The notes beneath the pieces are model-generated. The model searched no databases and was not told the origin of the DNA. It saw only the letters and a program-made list of their open reading frames with translations. From Flavobacteriales bacterium (GTDB taxonomy: Bacteria; Bacteroidota; Bacteroidia; Flavobacteriales_G; JALEGO01): a stretch of 51,615 bases of DNA. Positions 34,337 through 45,300 of the stretch are shown here, in pieces. The stretch's first letter is position 1, and each line of letters begins with the position of its first letter. A program made the position numbers and the translations under genes. The stretch is from contig JAHDCS010000010.1 of NCBI GenBank assembly GCA_020629755.1, positions 1 to 51,615 of the forward strand, read 5' to 3'.

Positions 34337-35161
34337 ATGCGGTGGTTAGTTGCAATTGTTTTTCTTTTTTGGGGGGATGTCAATACACGTGCTCAAGGAC
34401 AATTTGAGCAACTTCTTGGCCCACAAACTGAAGCTATCGGTCAAATCTCAACTACACAATTTTCTTCTTATTCAAGTCTAAACAACCCGTCTTTGTTATC
34501 TAAAAACAAAAAATTTTCTATCGGGGTAGCATTGAAAAATTTATTCTTGATTCAGGCTTTAAACTCTGGCGCATTATCTCTACAAATGCCCTCTAAAATA
34601 GGAACATTTGGCTTATTTGTATCGGGTATTTCTTGGGAGGATTATACCCAGTACTTTTCTGGATTTGCTTTCGGCAAGGAGTTGGGCGGAGGTTTTTCTA
34701 TCGGAGCCAGACTAAAAAACAGCACCACTACATTTGGCAGCCAATACAATTCTACTAATCTATTGTCTAGTGACCTTGGCATGAATATAGAATTAAATGA
34801 ACACCTAGTTTTAGGCGTCTTTTTTTTAAACATCGCTTCACATAACTTTAAAAACAAACTCTTAAGCAATGATTTTCCGTTTACTTCACGGCTTGGTTGT
34901 GCTTATTATTTTTCTGAAAAAGTCGCTCTTTTTACTGAGATAGATAAAAGTGTTCGACATCCTGTAAGCGGAAAACTAGGCGTAACCTACCGCTTAAAAG
35001 AACGTTTCACGCTAAGTGGCGGATATAATTCTTCGCCTAACAGTTTTAGTTTTGGCATTTCTTTTTCGCCTTCTGAAACCCTGGGCATTCATTTTGCAAA
35101 TACACTACATTCTATCTTAGGCCATAGCCCCTCTTTAGGTTTTGAATATGAAAAGCAATAG
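34337..35161 (+). CDS. Outer-membrane barrel protein (PorV/PorQ-like)
   Basis: A 274-residue protein with signal peptide MRWLVAIVFLFWGDVNTRA. The region after it, GPQTEAIGQISTTQFSSYSSLNNPSLLS, resembles the glycine/asparagine-proline opening of PorV/PorQ and FadL-like barrels, and the remainder alternates in barrel fashion (GFSIGARLKN, TSRLGCAYYF, FTLSGGYNSSPNSFSFGISF). A T9SS shuttle role is possible only by analogy. It overlaps the HhH protein gene by 14 bases. Confidence 0.6.
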   Translation: MRWLVAIVFLFWGDVNTRAQGQFEQLLGPQTEAIGQISTTQFSSYSSLNNPSLLSKNKKFSIGVALKNLFLIQALNSGALSLQMPSKIGTFGLFVSGISWEDYTQYFSGFAFGKELGGGFSIGARLKNSTTTFGSQYNSTNLLSSDLGMNIELNEHLVLGVFFLNIASHNFKNKLLSNDFPFTSRLGCAYYFSEKVALFTEIDKSVRHPVSGKLGVTYRLKERFTLSGGYNSSPNSFSFGISFSPSETLGIHFANTLHSILGHSPSLGFEYEKQ

Positions 35162-37211
35162 CCTTTTTTTATGCTTTATTTGCCTTTATTATGCTTGTAC
35201 AAATAGTACATGGGCTCAAACACAAGACCTTGATGTAGAGGGTTTGCTTCAACAACAAATCGAATTTATTTTAGAAAACTCTGATCAGACCCAGGTTGAT
35301 GTTGCCTCCATACAATCGACCTTGCTTTGGCATCTTGAAAATCCATTAGACGTTAATCAGGCTTCTTTTTCAGAATGGCAAGCCTTAGGTATTTTATCGG
35401 ATCTAGAAATCCTTTCATTGCTCAGGCACAAAGAAAAACATGGCGCATTTATGTCGTATTATGAACTGCAATCTATTGATGGATTTAATACGTCTTTAAT
35501 CGATGGACTTTTGCCTTTTATAACACTTAAAGAAAATGAAACCTCTCGCTTTTCTTTTAACGATATTAAGCACGAAATAGCAATCGGATACAATCAAACC
35601 TTGCAGCAAAAACAAGGATACATCAAGAATGATTCTAATGTGTCAAATTACCTGGGTTCTCCTTTGGGGTTAAACTTGCGGTATTTTGCGAAAAACAAAC
35701 ACATTCAATTTGGCTGTATCGCTGAAAAAGACCCAGGTGAAGAATTTTTTACAGGGTCTCAAAAACAGGGTTTCGATTTTTATTCTGCGCATCTTTTTAT
35801 CAAAAATGTTGGCATCATTAAACAATTGGCTATTGGTGATTTTAATCTTGAGTTTGGCCAAGGACTATCGTTATGGACCACCCGAGGACTCAACAAAGGA
35901 TCAGACATTTATAATGTAAAACGAAACGGTCGCGTTTTATCGGCCTCGCGTTCTATTGATGGTAATTTTTTTCTGCGCGGAATAGCTGCTACCCTTCAAA
36001 CAAAAAAGCTACAAACAACGCTTTTTGCCTCTAAAAATGCTTATGATGCAAGCATTGAAAATACAGATGAACTCAGCCAGTCTTTAGGCGAAGGGCTTTT
36101 GGTGTCTTCATTCAGAACCAATGGGTATCACCGAACGCTCTCAGAGGTGTCTAAAAAGAATACATTTAACGACTATATGTTTGGCATTAGCCCATCCCTC
36201 CAACATAAAAAAGGCGAAATCCGTTTACTGGTCTCTCATCAAATTCTAGAAGATTCTGTTGTGCCTAGTCCAGAAATCCACAACCTGTTTGTAGAACCCA
36301 CTTACAGGCAATCTACTCAACTTAGCTTAAGTTACGAGCACCGATTAAACAATGCTATATTATATGGCGAAGCCTCAAAAAATATTCTTGGCGGCATTGG
36401 ATGGGTGCAAGGCATGAGCATTAGTTTAGATCCTAAATTGAGTTTAATTTTACATTATCGTCATTTTCCAAAAAACTTTATCTCTCAAATCCCTCAACCA
36501 ATACGAGAAAACAGTTTTTACAACGAGAAAGGGTTTTACAGTGGCATCGAGTTTAAACTAAACAACAAATGGTGGATCACAGCTTATGTCGATTGGTTTA
36601 AAAATATTTGGGTGAGCCGTACGGTTACAAAACCTTCTCAAGGCAATGAGTATTTAGCACAAATTAACTTTAAGCCCAAACGAAAGACCTTACTGTATGT
36701 CCGGTATAGAATGCAACAAAAAAACAGAAAAATAAGTGACTTTAGTTTTAGCGAAGAAAATCAAGTGCAAACCTTGCAACATTTTAGAATTAATTTTGAT
36801 CATCAAATCGAAAAAAAATGGCGCCTTAGTTCACGCCTAGAATTATCAAAAAGCCTACACAACAATGATGCTTTCAATGGATATTTGTTTTATCAAGACC
36901 TCAGATACAAACCCATCCAAAAACCATTTTCCTGGGTCTTAAGATTGGCTGTTTTCGATGTGCAAGACTGGGATGCCAGAATTTATGCCTTTGAACATCA
37001 AACAAAATATATGTTTAGCATCCCCCCATATTACAGAAAAGGATCACGTGTGTATTTTTTGCCCACATACAAAGCCAACAACAATCTCATTTTACAAGCC
37101 AAAATTGGGCATACTCTTTTAGAAAATGAAAATGAAATCGGGTCTGGGAATGAAAAAATAGTAGGCAATAGAAAAACAGACCTTAACATTTTGATGCGTA
37201 TTCAGTTTTAA
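35148..37211 (+). CDS. Helix-hairpin-helix envelope protein with C-terminal barrel-like region
   Basis: A 687-residue exported protein starting at ATG 35148. Signal peptide MKSNSLFLCFICLYYACTNSTWA. Residues about 55-130 contain two helix-hairpin-helix units (NPLDVNQASFSEWQALGILSDLEILSLL; GAFMSYYELQSIDGFNTSLIDGLLPFI), the ComEA-type non-specific DNA-binding fold. The remaining 550 residues alternate hydrophobic and polar strands and look like an outer-membrane barrel. The family is widespread in Bacteroidota but uncharacterised. DNA binding or uptake at the outer membrane is an attractive inference. Confidence 0.8.
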   Translation: MKSNSLFLCFICLYYACTNSTWAQTQDLDVEGLLQQQIEFILENSDQTQVDVASIQSTLLWHLENPLDVNQASFSEWQALGILSDLEILSLLRHKEKHGAFMSYYELQSIDGFNTSLIDGLLPFITLKENETSRFSFNDIKHEIAIGYNQTLQQKQGYIKNDSNVSNYLGSPLGLNLRYFAKNKHIQFGCIAEKDPGEEFFTGSQKQGFDFYSAHLFIKNVGIIKQLAIGDFNLEFGQGLSLWTTRGLNKGSDIYNVKRNGRVLSASRSIDGNFFLRGIAATLQTKKLQTTLFASKNAYDASIENTDELSQSLGEGLLVSSFRTNGYHRTLSEVSKKNTFNDYMFGISPSLQHKKGEIRLLVSHQILEDSVVPSPEIHNLFVEPTYRQSTQLSLSYEHRLNNAILYGEASKNILGGIGWVQGMSISLDPKLSLILHYRHFPKNFISQIPQPIRENSFYNEKGFYSGIEFKLNNKWWITAYVDWFKNIWVSRTVTKPSQGNEYLAQINFKPKRKTLLYVRYRMQQKNRKISDFSFSEENQVQTLQHFRINFDHQIEKKWRLSSRLELSKSLHNNDAFNGYLFYQDLRYKPIQKPFSWVLRLAVFDVQDWDARIYAFEHQTKYMFSIPPYYRKGSRVYFLPTYKANNNLILQAKIGHTLLENENEIGSGNEKIVGNRKTDLNILMRIQF

Positions 37212-37228
37212 ATCGTTTTTATCTAAAC

Positions 37229-38671
37229 ATGACCATTCAAAATTATATTGGCGGAGTATTTACTGCTCCTAACTCGGGCAAGTATCTAGATAATATTAAT
37301 CCGGCTACCGGACAGGTGTACAGCCAAATTCCTGATTCAGACCAAACCGATGTAGAACAAGCTGTTTTGGCTGCTAAAAAAGCGTTTAAATCATGGCGTG
37401 AAACACCGGTACAAAAGCGCTCTGAGATTCTTTTAAAGATCGCTACACTAATTAAAGAAAATGCAGAAGATTTGGCGCTTTGCGAAACAATAGACAACGG
37501 CAAGCCTCTATGGCTGTGTAAATCGGTTGATATTCCTAGAGCAGCTGCCAACTTTGAATTTTATGCCACCGGGATTCGACATTGGGCTTCAAAAGCACAT
37601 CTTTCAGATGATAAAGCTCTTAATTATACCCTTCACCAACCCATGGGCGTTGCTGCCTGCATCTCGCCCTGGAACTTACCTTTGTATTTATTGACCTGGA
37701 AGATCGCCCCTGCTCTTGCGGTCGGCAATACAGTTGTTGCTAAGCCTTCTGAAATTACACCTATGACGGCCTATAAATTATGTGAAATTGCACATAAAGC
37801 AGGCTTACCAGATGGAGTACTAAATGTAGTGCACGGTTTAGGGCCTAAAGTAGGAGAGCCTTTAATTACGCACAAAGATGTGCCTATTATATCCTTTACT
37901 GGCGGCACTTCAACTGGTTCTCGAATAGCAACTCTAGTGGCCCCAGCATTTAAAAAAGTGTCTCTTGAATTGGGCGGAAAAAACCCCAATATTATTTTTG
38001 CGGACGCCGATTTAAAAAGAGCTGTAGACACTGCCGTTAAGGCAAGTTTTTCAAATCAAGGGCAAATTTGTTTATGCGGATCGCGCATCCTTATAGAATC
38101 TTCTATATATGAGACATTCAAAACAGCGTTTATCGAAAATTCTAAGGCTTTAAAAGTTGGTGATCCTTTAGATGAAAATTCTAATCTAGGGGCTATGGTG
38201 AGTGAAGCACACATGAATAAGGTATTATCCTGTATTGAAACCGCAAAACAAGAAGGCGGAAAAATTCTTTTAGGTGGAGAAAGAGTACATTTAAAAGGCA
38301 ATAATAAAGACGGTTTTTTTATAGCGCCAACCATTATTGAGGGCTTAAGTAATACGTGTAAGACCAATCAAAATGAAATTTTTGGGCCTGTTGTAACTCT
38401 ACAGCCTTTTGACACAGAGCAAGAAGCCGTTGAGCTGGCAAACCAAAGTACTTATGGGTTATCGGCAAGTATCTTTACAGAAAATGCCTCACGGGCGCAT
38501 CGCGTAAGTGCACAAATACATGCAGGTATTGTGTGGGTAAACACTTGGCTGTACCGCGATTTACGCACCCCTTTTGGCGGATACAAGCAATCAGGTTTAG
38601 GAAGAGAAGGCGGATTTAAAGCCTTTGCATTTTTTACAGAGACTAAAAATGTATGCATAAAATATTCTTAA
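37229..38671 (+). CDS. Aldehyde dehydrogenase (aminomuconate-semialdehyde type)
   Basis: A 480-residue NAD-dependent aldehyde dehydrogenase. The general-base Glu is in SLELGGKNPNIIF and the nucleophile Cys in NQGQICLCGSRI; SPWNLPLYLLTWKIAPALA and SFTGGTSTG form the cofactor region. The CLCGSRI context is that of 2-aminomuconic / 2-hydroxymuconic semialdehyde dehydrogenases (ALDH8A1, AmnC) of the kynurenine or catechol route. Other pathway genes are not nearby, so the substrate is an inference from motif resemblance. Confidence 0.85.
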   Translation: MTIQNYIGGVFTAPNSGKYLDNINPATGQVYSQIPDSDQTDVEQAVLAAKKAFKSWRETPVQKRSEILLKIATLIKENAEDLALCETIDNGKPLWLCKSVDIPRAAANFEFYATGIRHWASKAHLSDDKALNYTLHQPMGVAACISPWNLPLYLLTWKIAPALAVGNTVVAKPSEITPMTAYKLCEIAHKAGLPDGVLNVVHGLGPKVGEPLITHKDVPIISFTGGTSTGSRIATLVAPAFKKVSLELGGKNPNIIFADADLKRAVDTAVKASFSNQGQICLCGSRILIESSIYETFKTAFIENSKALKVGDPLDENSNLGAMVSEAHMNKVLSCIETAKQEGGKILLGGERVHLKGNNKDGFFIAPTIIEGLSNTCKTNQNEIFGPVVTLQPFDTEQEAVELANQSTYGLSASIFTENASRAHRVSAQIHAGIVWVNTWLYRDLRTPFGGYKQSGLGREGGFKAFAFFTETKNVCIKYS

Positions 38672-38809
38672 GAATCTTTTTCTAGGCAACCTTTTTTAGC
38701 CCCTTGCGTTTAGAGAGTAATTTTTATTGTTTTTGAGTATTTGTGTAATACGACTGGCACTCTGCCGTCTATGATTTACAAATAAATGGTAACAAAATTT
38801 TAAATTTTA

Positions 38810-38839
38810 TTGTTTAATTCATTAATAAAATTACTTTTG
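38810..38839 (+). promoter_or_regulatory. Full Bacteroidota promoter of the DUF2795 gene
   Basis: TTG at 38810-38812, exactly 19 bases, then TACTTTTG at 38832-38839, a textbook match to the phylum's consensus. Start codon 23 bases downstream. This is the best promoter in the window. The 191-base gap holding it (38672-38862) shows no other feature. Confidence 0.7.
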
Positions 38840-38862
38840 CAAATTAATTAAAAGCTAGAATT

Positions 38863-39084
38863 ATGTACTGGACTCTAGAATTAGCTTCTTATTTAGAAGA
38901 TGCGCCATGGCCGGCTAGCAAAGAAGATCTTGTTGATTTCAGCATTAGAATCGGTGCGCCCCGAGAGGTTCTTGAAAACCTTCAAGAGCTTGAAGACGAT
39001 GATGAAATTTATGAAACCATCGAAGATATTTGGCCCGATTACCCTACCAAAGAAGATTTCTTTTTTAACGAAGACGAATATTAA
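38863..39084 (+). CDS. DUF2795 small acidic protein
   Basis: A 73-residue cytoplasmic protein beginning MYWTLELASYLEDAPWPASK and ending in an acidic tail (FFFNEDEY). The sequence closely matches a DUF2795-like protein that I recall as highly conserved across Bacteroidota. The strong promoter suggests abundant expression. No function is known. recX starts 9 bases downstream and is probably co-transcribed. Confidence 0.88.
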   Translation: MYWTLELASYLEDAPWPASKEDLVDFSIRIGAPREVLENLQELEDDDEIYETIEDIWPDYPTKEDFFFNEDEY

Positions 39085-39093
39085 ATTTGCTCT

Positions 39094-39540
39094 TTGAGCC
39101 TTAAAAATTCTGAAAAATGGCTACACAAGCTTCAAAAAATGTGTGCCAAAAAAGAGTATTGCGCCACAGACATGCTCATAAAACTCTCGAATGCTTTACT
39201 CTCAGAGGCGCAAAAACACTCAATTATTGAACAACTAAAGGCGCAAAAATTTATTGACCATCAACGTTACGCCAATGCCTTTTGCAATGATGCTGTTAAT
39301 TTAAAACGCTGGGGAAAGCTTAAAATAAGAGCTAAATTAACGGCAAAAAAAATTGAGCCTCACTGCATTCAAAATGCACTAGATCAAATTAATCGTGCCA
39401 TTTATTCTGAACGTTTACAGGCGCTAAGCCAAGAGAAAAAAAAACACTTAACCCCTTACACCCAAAAAAACAAAGCTAAACTGATGCGTTTTTTAAGCCA
39501 GCGCGGCTTTTTATATGATGAATTTAAAGACCTTATCTAG
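39094..39540 (+). CDS. recX: RecA regulator RecX
   Basis: A 148-residue modulator of RecA filaments, with tandem three-helix repeats. Family residues are seen in KKEYCATDMLIKLSNALL, FIDHQRYANAFCNDAVNLKRWGKLKIRAKLTAKKI and RFLSQRGFLYDEF. The N-terminal start is TTG at 39094 since no ATG precedes the conserved region. It begins 9 bases after the DUF2795 stop. recA is not in this window. Confidence 0.88.
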   Translation: MSLKNSEKWLHKLQKMCAKKEYCATDMLIKLSNALLSEAQKHSIIEQLKAQKFIDHQRYANAFCNDAVNLKRWGKLKIRAKLTAKKIEPHCIQNALDQINRAIYSERLQALSQEKKKHLTPYTQKNKAKLMRFLSQRGFLYDEFKDLI

Positions 39541-39586
39541 GTCTTTTTTTGTATCTTTTTTTAGAAACTTAGAAACTGTTACTCTT

Positions 39587-42322
39587 ATGCACAACGCTCT
39601 AGTGTCATGTATTATAGCCCTCTTATGTGTTGGGGGGATAAACGCTCAAACCACCATACTCACCACAGATTCATTTCCGTGTTTAAACCAATCTGTTGTT
39701 TTCAGTTTAAGCACAAATGAGCAGGCAGAATGGCTGGTATTCAAAAAAAAGAATATGCCTGGCCATACCGGACCCTTGATTGCCTCTAGCAGCAATTCAA
39801 CCAATCTATTTTCTACCAGTTTTTCTGAGTTTGGCGCTTTTACCGTTAGTGCTATACCCGTTAGTAATCCAGCAGAAACCTTAAGTGTAGAAATCGCTAC
39901 AGGCCCTTCTTTTACAAATACTTCACTGACCATTGAATCGAGTATTCAAGAAATATGCAATGAAACCCAAATGACACTTTCTACACAATCTTTACCTGAA
40001 GTCACTGTAGGCACATCCTATATCTGGTCTGTGAACGATTCTGTACTGCCCACACTTGGTGGGGAAGCCGCAACAGACACCTTGGTGACCTATCAGATTA
40101 AAGACCCTAATAAAGATTTACATATTACCTTACGCGTGTATGAAGACACCTACTGCAACCCAGCCCAGGCTACAAATGTGATTGTCAGTGCTCAAAAAAC
40201 TATTTTATCAAATACCTTAAACTTAAATGCTAGCTCTACCGCAGCCACCTGTGGATTAACAGACGGATCTGCCAGTGTTGTAGCCAATGGCGGAGTACCG
40301 CCTTATACCTATTTATGGAGCAATGGAGCACAAAGCGCCTCTGTAAATGATGTAAAGTCTGGTCTATATACCGTGAGTGTATCTGATGCCAACGGATGCG
40401 AGCGCTTTGCCACCGTGGGGCTAAAAGACCAGATCGGCGGGCCCGAAATTACCGCGATAACGCCTGTAAATCCTACTTGCCATGGCCTTTCTAACGGCAG
40501 CATTTCTATAGATATTTTACCCAATGGCACCAGCCCTCTTTCTATTTTTTGGAGCAACGGAGAGAGAGACATCAACAGTATAAATAACCTAAAAGCAGGC
40601 GATTATTACGTGCGTGTAATAAATCAAAACGGCTGTGGAGACTACAGAAAAATTACGCTCTCAGCACCTGCGCCAATTGCACTAAATAATGCGCTTAGCG
40701 TAGAGCCAACTGCCTGTGGACAAAACACCGGAAGTATAACCATTGAACCCAGTCAAATTACGGGGGGCACTCCTTCATACAGTTTTACATACGGCAACTT
40801 TTCTGGCCCTTCTACCTCTAATTTACCTGCCGGAGCATACACTCTACTCACTACAGACAACAATGGCTGCACACATGAAAGCTATTTTTCTATCAATGAA
40901 ACCACTCCTGAAGACGTCTTAAGCCATTCTGTGGGATATGGCAGCGCAGATTGCAACTTTGCTCAAAGCCCCGTCTGGGGATCTATCTACAGCTATGCCC
41001 TGCACGCCAATGGCGCAACACTAGACTCCGTCTATTTCAACAACACCAAAATAAGTGATGGAGCCTTTTACGGCCGACGATATATCAAACGCCCTGCCAG
41101 CAATCAGCTGACAACCATTACTTACTATTCGCGCCTTGCAAATGGGCAAAGCTGCAGAACCTTTGAGCGGGTCAAGGTAAAAAAAGGCAAAAACAGTTCT
41201 ATGCTAGAAGAATTGTCTGAGATAGACTTATGCGTAGCCAGTGTATACCAAGACAATATTCATGAACTGCAATTTACCACTGACCCTTCTGCTGATGCCG
41301 AGGTAACAAGCTATAATATTTACAGAGAAGACTACAATGCTGGGCAATTTACTCTTATTGACAATATTGCCACCAGCGAAGGCCAAAGCGTAAACCATAA
41401 AGAAGACTTCTCTGACGCCGCCAATAAATCGCATAAATACCTCATTAGCGCTGTGAATGCCTGTGGGCAAGAAAGCTTCTGGAGCAAGGTGCATAAAACC
41501 GTACACCTCAGCCATGTATTAGAAAGCAATGGCGACATTACCCTGAGCTGGACGCCTTATAAAGGGTATATTTTAGACTCGGCCCGCTTAATGTTAGACA
41601 CCACCGGCACTGGCAGTGACTCTTTATTTTTTCTTCACCAAACATTTGCTCCTAGCCAAACCAGTTATACTATTTCTCAGCTAGAGATTTCGAGCACCCC
41701 TTGGCTGCAAACAGCGGTTACTAGCCAAAGCCTCGATTTTTTAATTGAATACTCGCGCCAAGATTCTTGCACTACCTTTTTAAAATCTAACAGCAACAAC
41801 AACAACGGACGTTCTAATAAAGATATGTGTTGTGAAGATGAGAGTATACCGTGGGCGGGCTTTGTGAATACAAGCCCCTCTACCCAAGTGAATTGCAATG
41901 GCAGTATAGCGCTTGAAGTATACGGAGGCAACGCGCCTTATACCTACCAGTGGTCAAATGGCTCTAATGGCAGCGGCGATTCTAATTTATGCCCAGGCGA
42001 TTATTTTATTACCATTACCGATGCTACCGGTGATTTTATCATTGCCTATGGGTATATTGATAATTTAGTGTCGGGCTTTGTGCCTGTGACAAATACTCCT
42101 TTACAGGCCTACCCTAACCCCACTACTGGGCCTTTGTTGTTTTGGGGGGATGAAAAGCCAGAGCATATACGTCTTTTTACTTTGCAAGGCCAAATGGTGT
42201 TTAACACCAGCTATAAGGGCCCAATCTATTTACCCAATAGCCTCGCTAGGTCAGTGTATGTACTAAAGGCACATTTTAAAGAAGGCAAAGAGAAAGTGAT
42301 GCGCCTTATACTAAACGAGTAG
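39587..42322 (+). CDS. SprB-repeat surface protein with T9SS sorting domain
   Basis: A 911-residue secreted protein from ATG 39587. Signal peptide MHNALVSCIIALLCVGGINA. At least three SprB-type repeats lie near residues 200-430 (GVPPYTYLWSNGAQSASVNDVKSG and similar units with LKAGDYYVRVINQNGCG, LPAGAYTLLTTDNNGC), and a fourth near 765-820 (APYTYQWSNGSNGSGD). Between them are fibronectin-like parts. The C terminus AYPNPTTGPLLFWGDEK...VYVLKAHFKEGKEKVMRLIL is a type A T9SS sorting domain. SprB repeats occur in gliding-motility adhesins. The longer frame from 39515 is rejected because the signal peptide begins at 39587. Confidence 0.9.
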   Translation: MHNALVSCIIALLCVGGINAQTTILTTDSFPCLNQSVVFSLSTNEQAEWLVFKKKNMPGHTGPLIASSSNSTNLFSTSFSEFGAFTVSAIPVSNPAETLSVEIATGPSFTNTSLTIESSIQEICNETQMTLSTQSLPEVTVGTSYIWSVNDSVLPTLGGEAATDTLVTYQIKDPNKDLHITLRVYEDTYCNPAQATNVIVSAQKTILSNTLNLNASSTAATCGLTDGSASVVANGGVPPYTYLWSNGAQSASVNDVKSGLYTVSVSDANGCERFATVGLKDQIGGPEITAITPVNPTCHGLSNGSISIDILPNGTSPLSIFWSNGERDINSINNLKAGDYYVRVINQNGCGDYRKITLSAPAPIALNNALSVEPTACGQNTGSITIEPSQITGGTPSYSFTYGNFSGPSTSNLPAGAYTLLTTDNNGCTHESYFSINETTPEDVLSHSVGYGSADCNFAQSPVWGSIYSYALHANGATLDSVYFNNTKISDGAFYGRRYIKRPASNQLTTITYYSRLANGQSCRTFERVKVKKGKNSSMLEELSEIDLCVASVYQDNIHELQFTTDPSADAEVTSYNIYREDYNAGQFTLIDNIATSEGQSVNHKEDFSDAANKSHKYLISAVNACGQESFWSKVHKTVHLSHVLESNGDITLSWTPYKGYILDSARLMLDTTGTGSDSLFFLHQTFAPSQTSYTISQLEISSTPWLQTAVTSQSLDFLIEYSRQDSCTTFLKSNSNNNNGRSNKDMCCEDESIPWAGFVNTSPSTQVNCNGSIALEVYGGNAPYTYQWSNGSNGSGDSNLCPGDYFITITDATGDFIIAYGYIDNLVSGFVPVTNTPLQAYPNPTTGPLLFWGDEKPEHIRLFTLQGQMVFNTSYKGPIYLPNSLARSVYVLKAHFKEGKEKVMRLILNE

Positions 42323-42341
42323 CCACAAAAGATTCAAAAGA

Positions 42342-45300
42342 TTGAAGCGTACACACTATACCGCGTTTTTTGTGTTCTGGCTCTTTGGGTGTATCTGTTT
42401 AGCCCAAGAAAATGGCATTGTCAATTATGCCCCTAAAACCTTAAAAAAATTATCGCCACAAAACTGGTGTGTTGCCACCGACTCTATAGGGGAAGTCTTT
42501 ATTGGCAACAATAAAAACTTGATTCATTTTGATGGAGAACATTTTAATGAAATCAAAATCAAAGACACACGAATTGAAGCACTTTTAAACCATAAAGGAA
42601 CAATTTATATTGGGGGCGACAACTCTTTTGGCTATTTACAAAAACAAAACAATGGCCGTTTTATGTTTTTTAGCCTTTCTGACTCGCTTAAAGATCTTAA
42701 AGCCATCAGTAGTATTGTAGCCTTTAACAATACAATTGTATTTAAACACTATAAGCATTTATACCTTTATAGTCTTAACACACAAACACTTGTAGATCAC
42801 AATACTAAGCATTGGGTAAAACACTTATTTAACGGCCCTAAACAGCCTATTGCTTATTTGCAAGACATTCATACACTTTCGTTTTTAAATGCTGACCACT
42901 CTTTTACACATTTTTATGATGTACCCCAAGATTATTTTGTAAGTGATGTGATATATGACAAGGCCTTTATCTATGTATTGCTTGACCATCATTTTATTTT
43001 ACAATTTTCACACAAGGGCAAACTAATCAAAAAAATTAGGTGCGGTGCTAAACTTGAAAATGCCATTTTTAGAGATTTTCTTCTTTTTAATAAACGCTTT
43101 TACATCAGCTCTTCAAGTGGTTTGTACATAACTGATTTAGACTTTAACCTTCTTAAGCATATTTCTGAAGACGATGGGCTTAGAGATAACAACATCTCGT
43201 CTTTACATATCGATAGTAAGCAAATACTTTGGCTTACGCTAAGCAATGGCCTTAGTAAACTAAATTTAAACCAAGGCCTAAGCCCACTGCCCACCAAAGG
43301 CTTATCAGGGCTTATTGAAGATGTGTCTGGCAGCACTAAAAACCCCATAGTAGCCACCCACGCCGGCTGCTACACAAAACAACACAAACGGTTTACCTCT
43401 GTAAAAGGCGAAGGTATTCGCAATCAAAACTGGGATGTGTTGTCTTTTAGCTATCAAAACCAAAGTTTTTTATTTACAGTATCAAATAGCGGTGTGCATC
43501 AAATCTTACCAAATGGTGAAGGTAAAAGGATTTTAAAACACCCTGGGGTATACCGACTATTTCAGAGCCCCTTGCACCCTAACTGCTTGTATGTAGGCTT
43601 AGATACGGGGCTTATAGCGCTTCGTTTTCAAAACGGCCATTGGCAAAACCAGGGCCTTATCGTGAAAACAGACTTTACTGTCTATACCATTGATTATTAC
43701 GATGGCTTTCTATGGCTGGGCGCCGATTTAAACGGGCAACTGATGCGTTTACACCTAAAAGAAACCCCCACTTCTACTCAGGTAATTAGCCAAACCCTCT
43801 ATGGCCCTAAAGAGGGCTTACCAGAAGGCATGGTCTTGCCTATGCAGGGCTACTTTGGCACCGATAAAGGCATTTATTTGCAAGAGCCCTCAGGTAAGTT
43901 TAGCCCGCATGTAGAATACAATGCGCTCTTGCCCAGTAAAAGCCCTTATGTGCACCGCCTTAGCCAAGACCCTATGGGTAATTTGTGGGCGGTAGTACAA
44001 TGGATAGATTCTCTAGAAGAAACCCCCACTGAAAAACAGCAGGTCGGCTATTTTCACAAAGGTCCGTCGGGCTGGTCATGGGTAAGTGGGCCTTTTGCTG
44101 GGCTTTCGCAAAGTAAAATAGATGCCATCCACCATCCTGATTCATTCACAACCTATCTGGGAGGCACCGATGGGCTGTATAGCTATAACATAAAAGAGCG
44201 TGCAAAAATCACCACCTCGTTTCATACCTCTTTAACGACGATTGAATCTATCGCCACAGGCAAAAAAATAGACTACCTTACTAAAGACAACACCCTTTTA
44301 AGCCCTACATTAGACTATGAACACAACGGCTTGCGGCTTCATTTTTCAGGGCGCGACCACTCTGCCAATGATATTTTATACCGTTATTATTTAGAAGGCT
44401 TTGAACACACATTCTCGGCTTTTGCACCTCAAAATTTCGCGACCTATAAAAACTTAACGGAGGGCACATATACCTTTCACTTAGAGGCGCAAAATGCCTA
44501 TGGCATTATCTCTAAGGCCGAAAGCTTTTCTTTTACTTTAAATCCGCCATGGTACCGCACATGGTGGGCCTACCTTTTATATGTGGCGCTAATAGCCATT
44601 ATTGCGTTTAGCATTTTCTGGATCTGGACCAGTAACCTACGCCATCAAGTCAAAGCTAAAACCAAAGAAGTTGTGGCGCAAAAAGACATCATCCAACTTA
44701 AAAACAAAGAAATGCTTGAATCTATTGAATACGCTGAGCGCATTCAAAAATCGATCTTGCCTTCACGCGCATTTTTAAAACAGCACTTTAAGGATGGCTT
44801 TGTAATTTTTAAACCACGTGATATTGTGAGTGGCGATTTTTATTGGGTCCAAAAAAAAGGCCACCTCTTATTTTTTTCAGTGATGGATTGTACGGGCCAT
44901 GGTGTGCCCGGCGCCTTTATGTCTATGATTGGCAATAGAGGCTTAAATGAAATTGTGCTCGATAAAAACTTTAATGACCCAGGGCTCATCCTTACCGCAC
45001 TAAGAGAATACATCGTGGGCGCGCTTTCTCAAGACGGCACCTCACCTAACCGCGATGGCATGGATGGGTCATTGTGTGTGTTAAACACCAACACTAATCT
45101 ACTCTCATATGCCTCGGCTTATAACGATATGTATTTAATCCGTGCAAACACCTCTAGTGTTGTGATAGAAAAAACACCCATCCCCCCGCATAAAACATCC
45201 ACCCAAAACATAAACATTTATCCGCTTAAAGCGCAAAAAATGCCCATTGGCTACTATCCAGAGAAAGACGAGCCCTTTGTCACACAAACTCTAGAATTAC

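Noticed and set aside
35148-37211. Competence protein ComEA
   Set aside because: Only the HhH part is ComEA-like; the protein is far longer and mostly barrel-like, so no comEA name is given.
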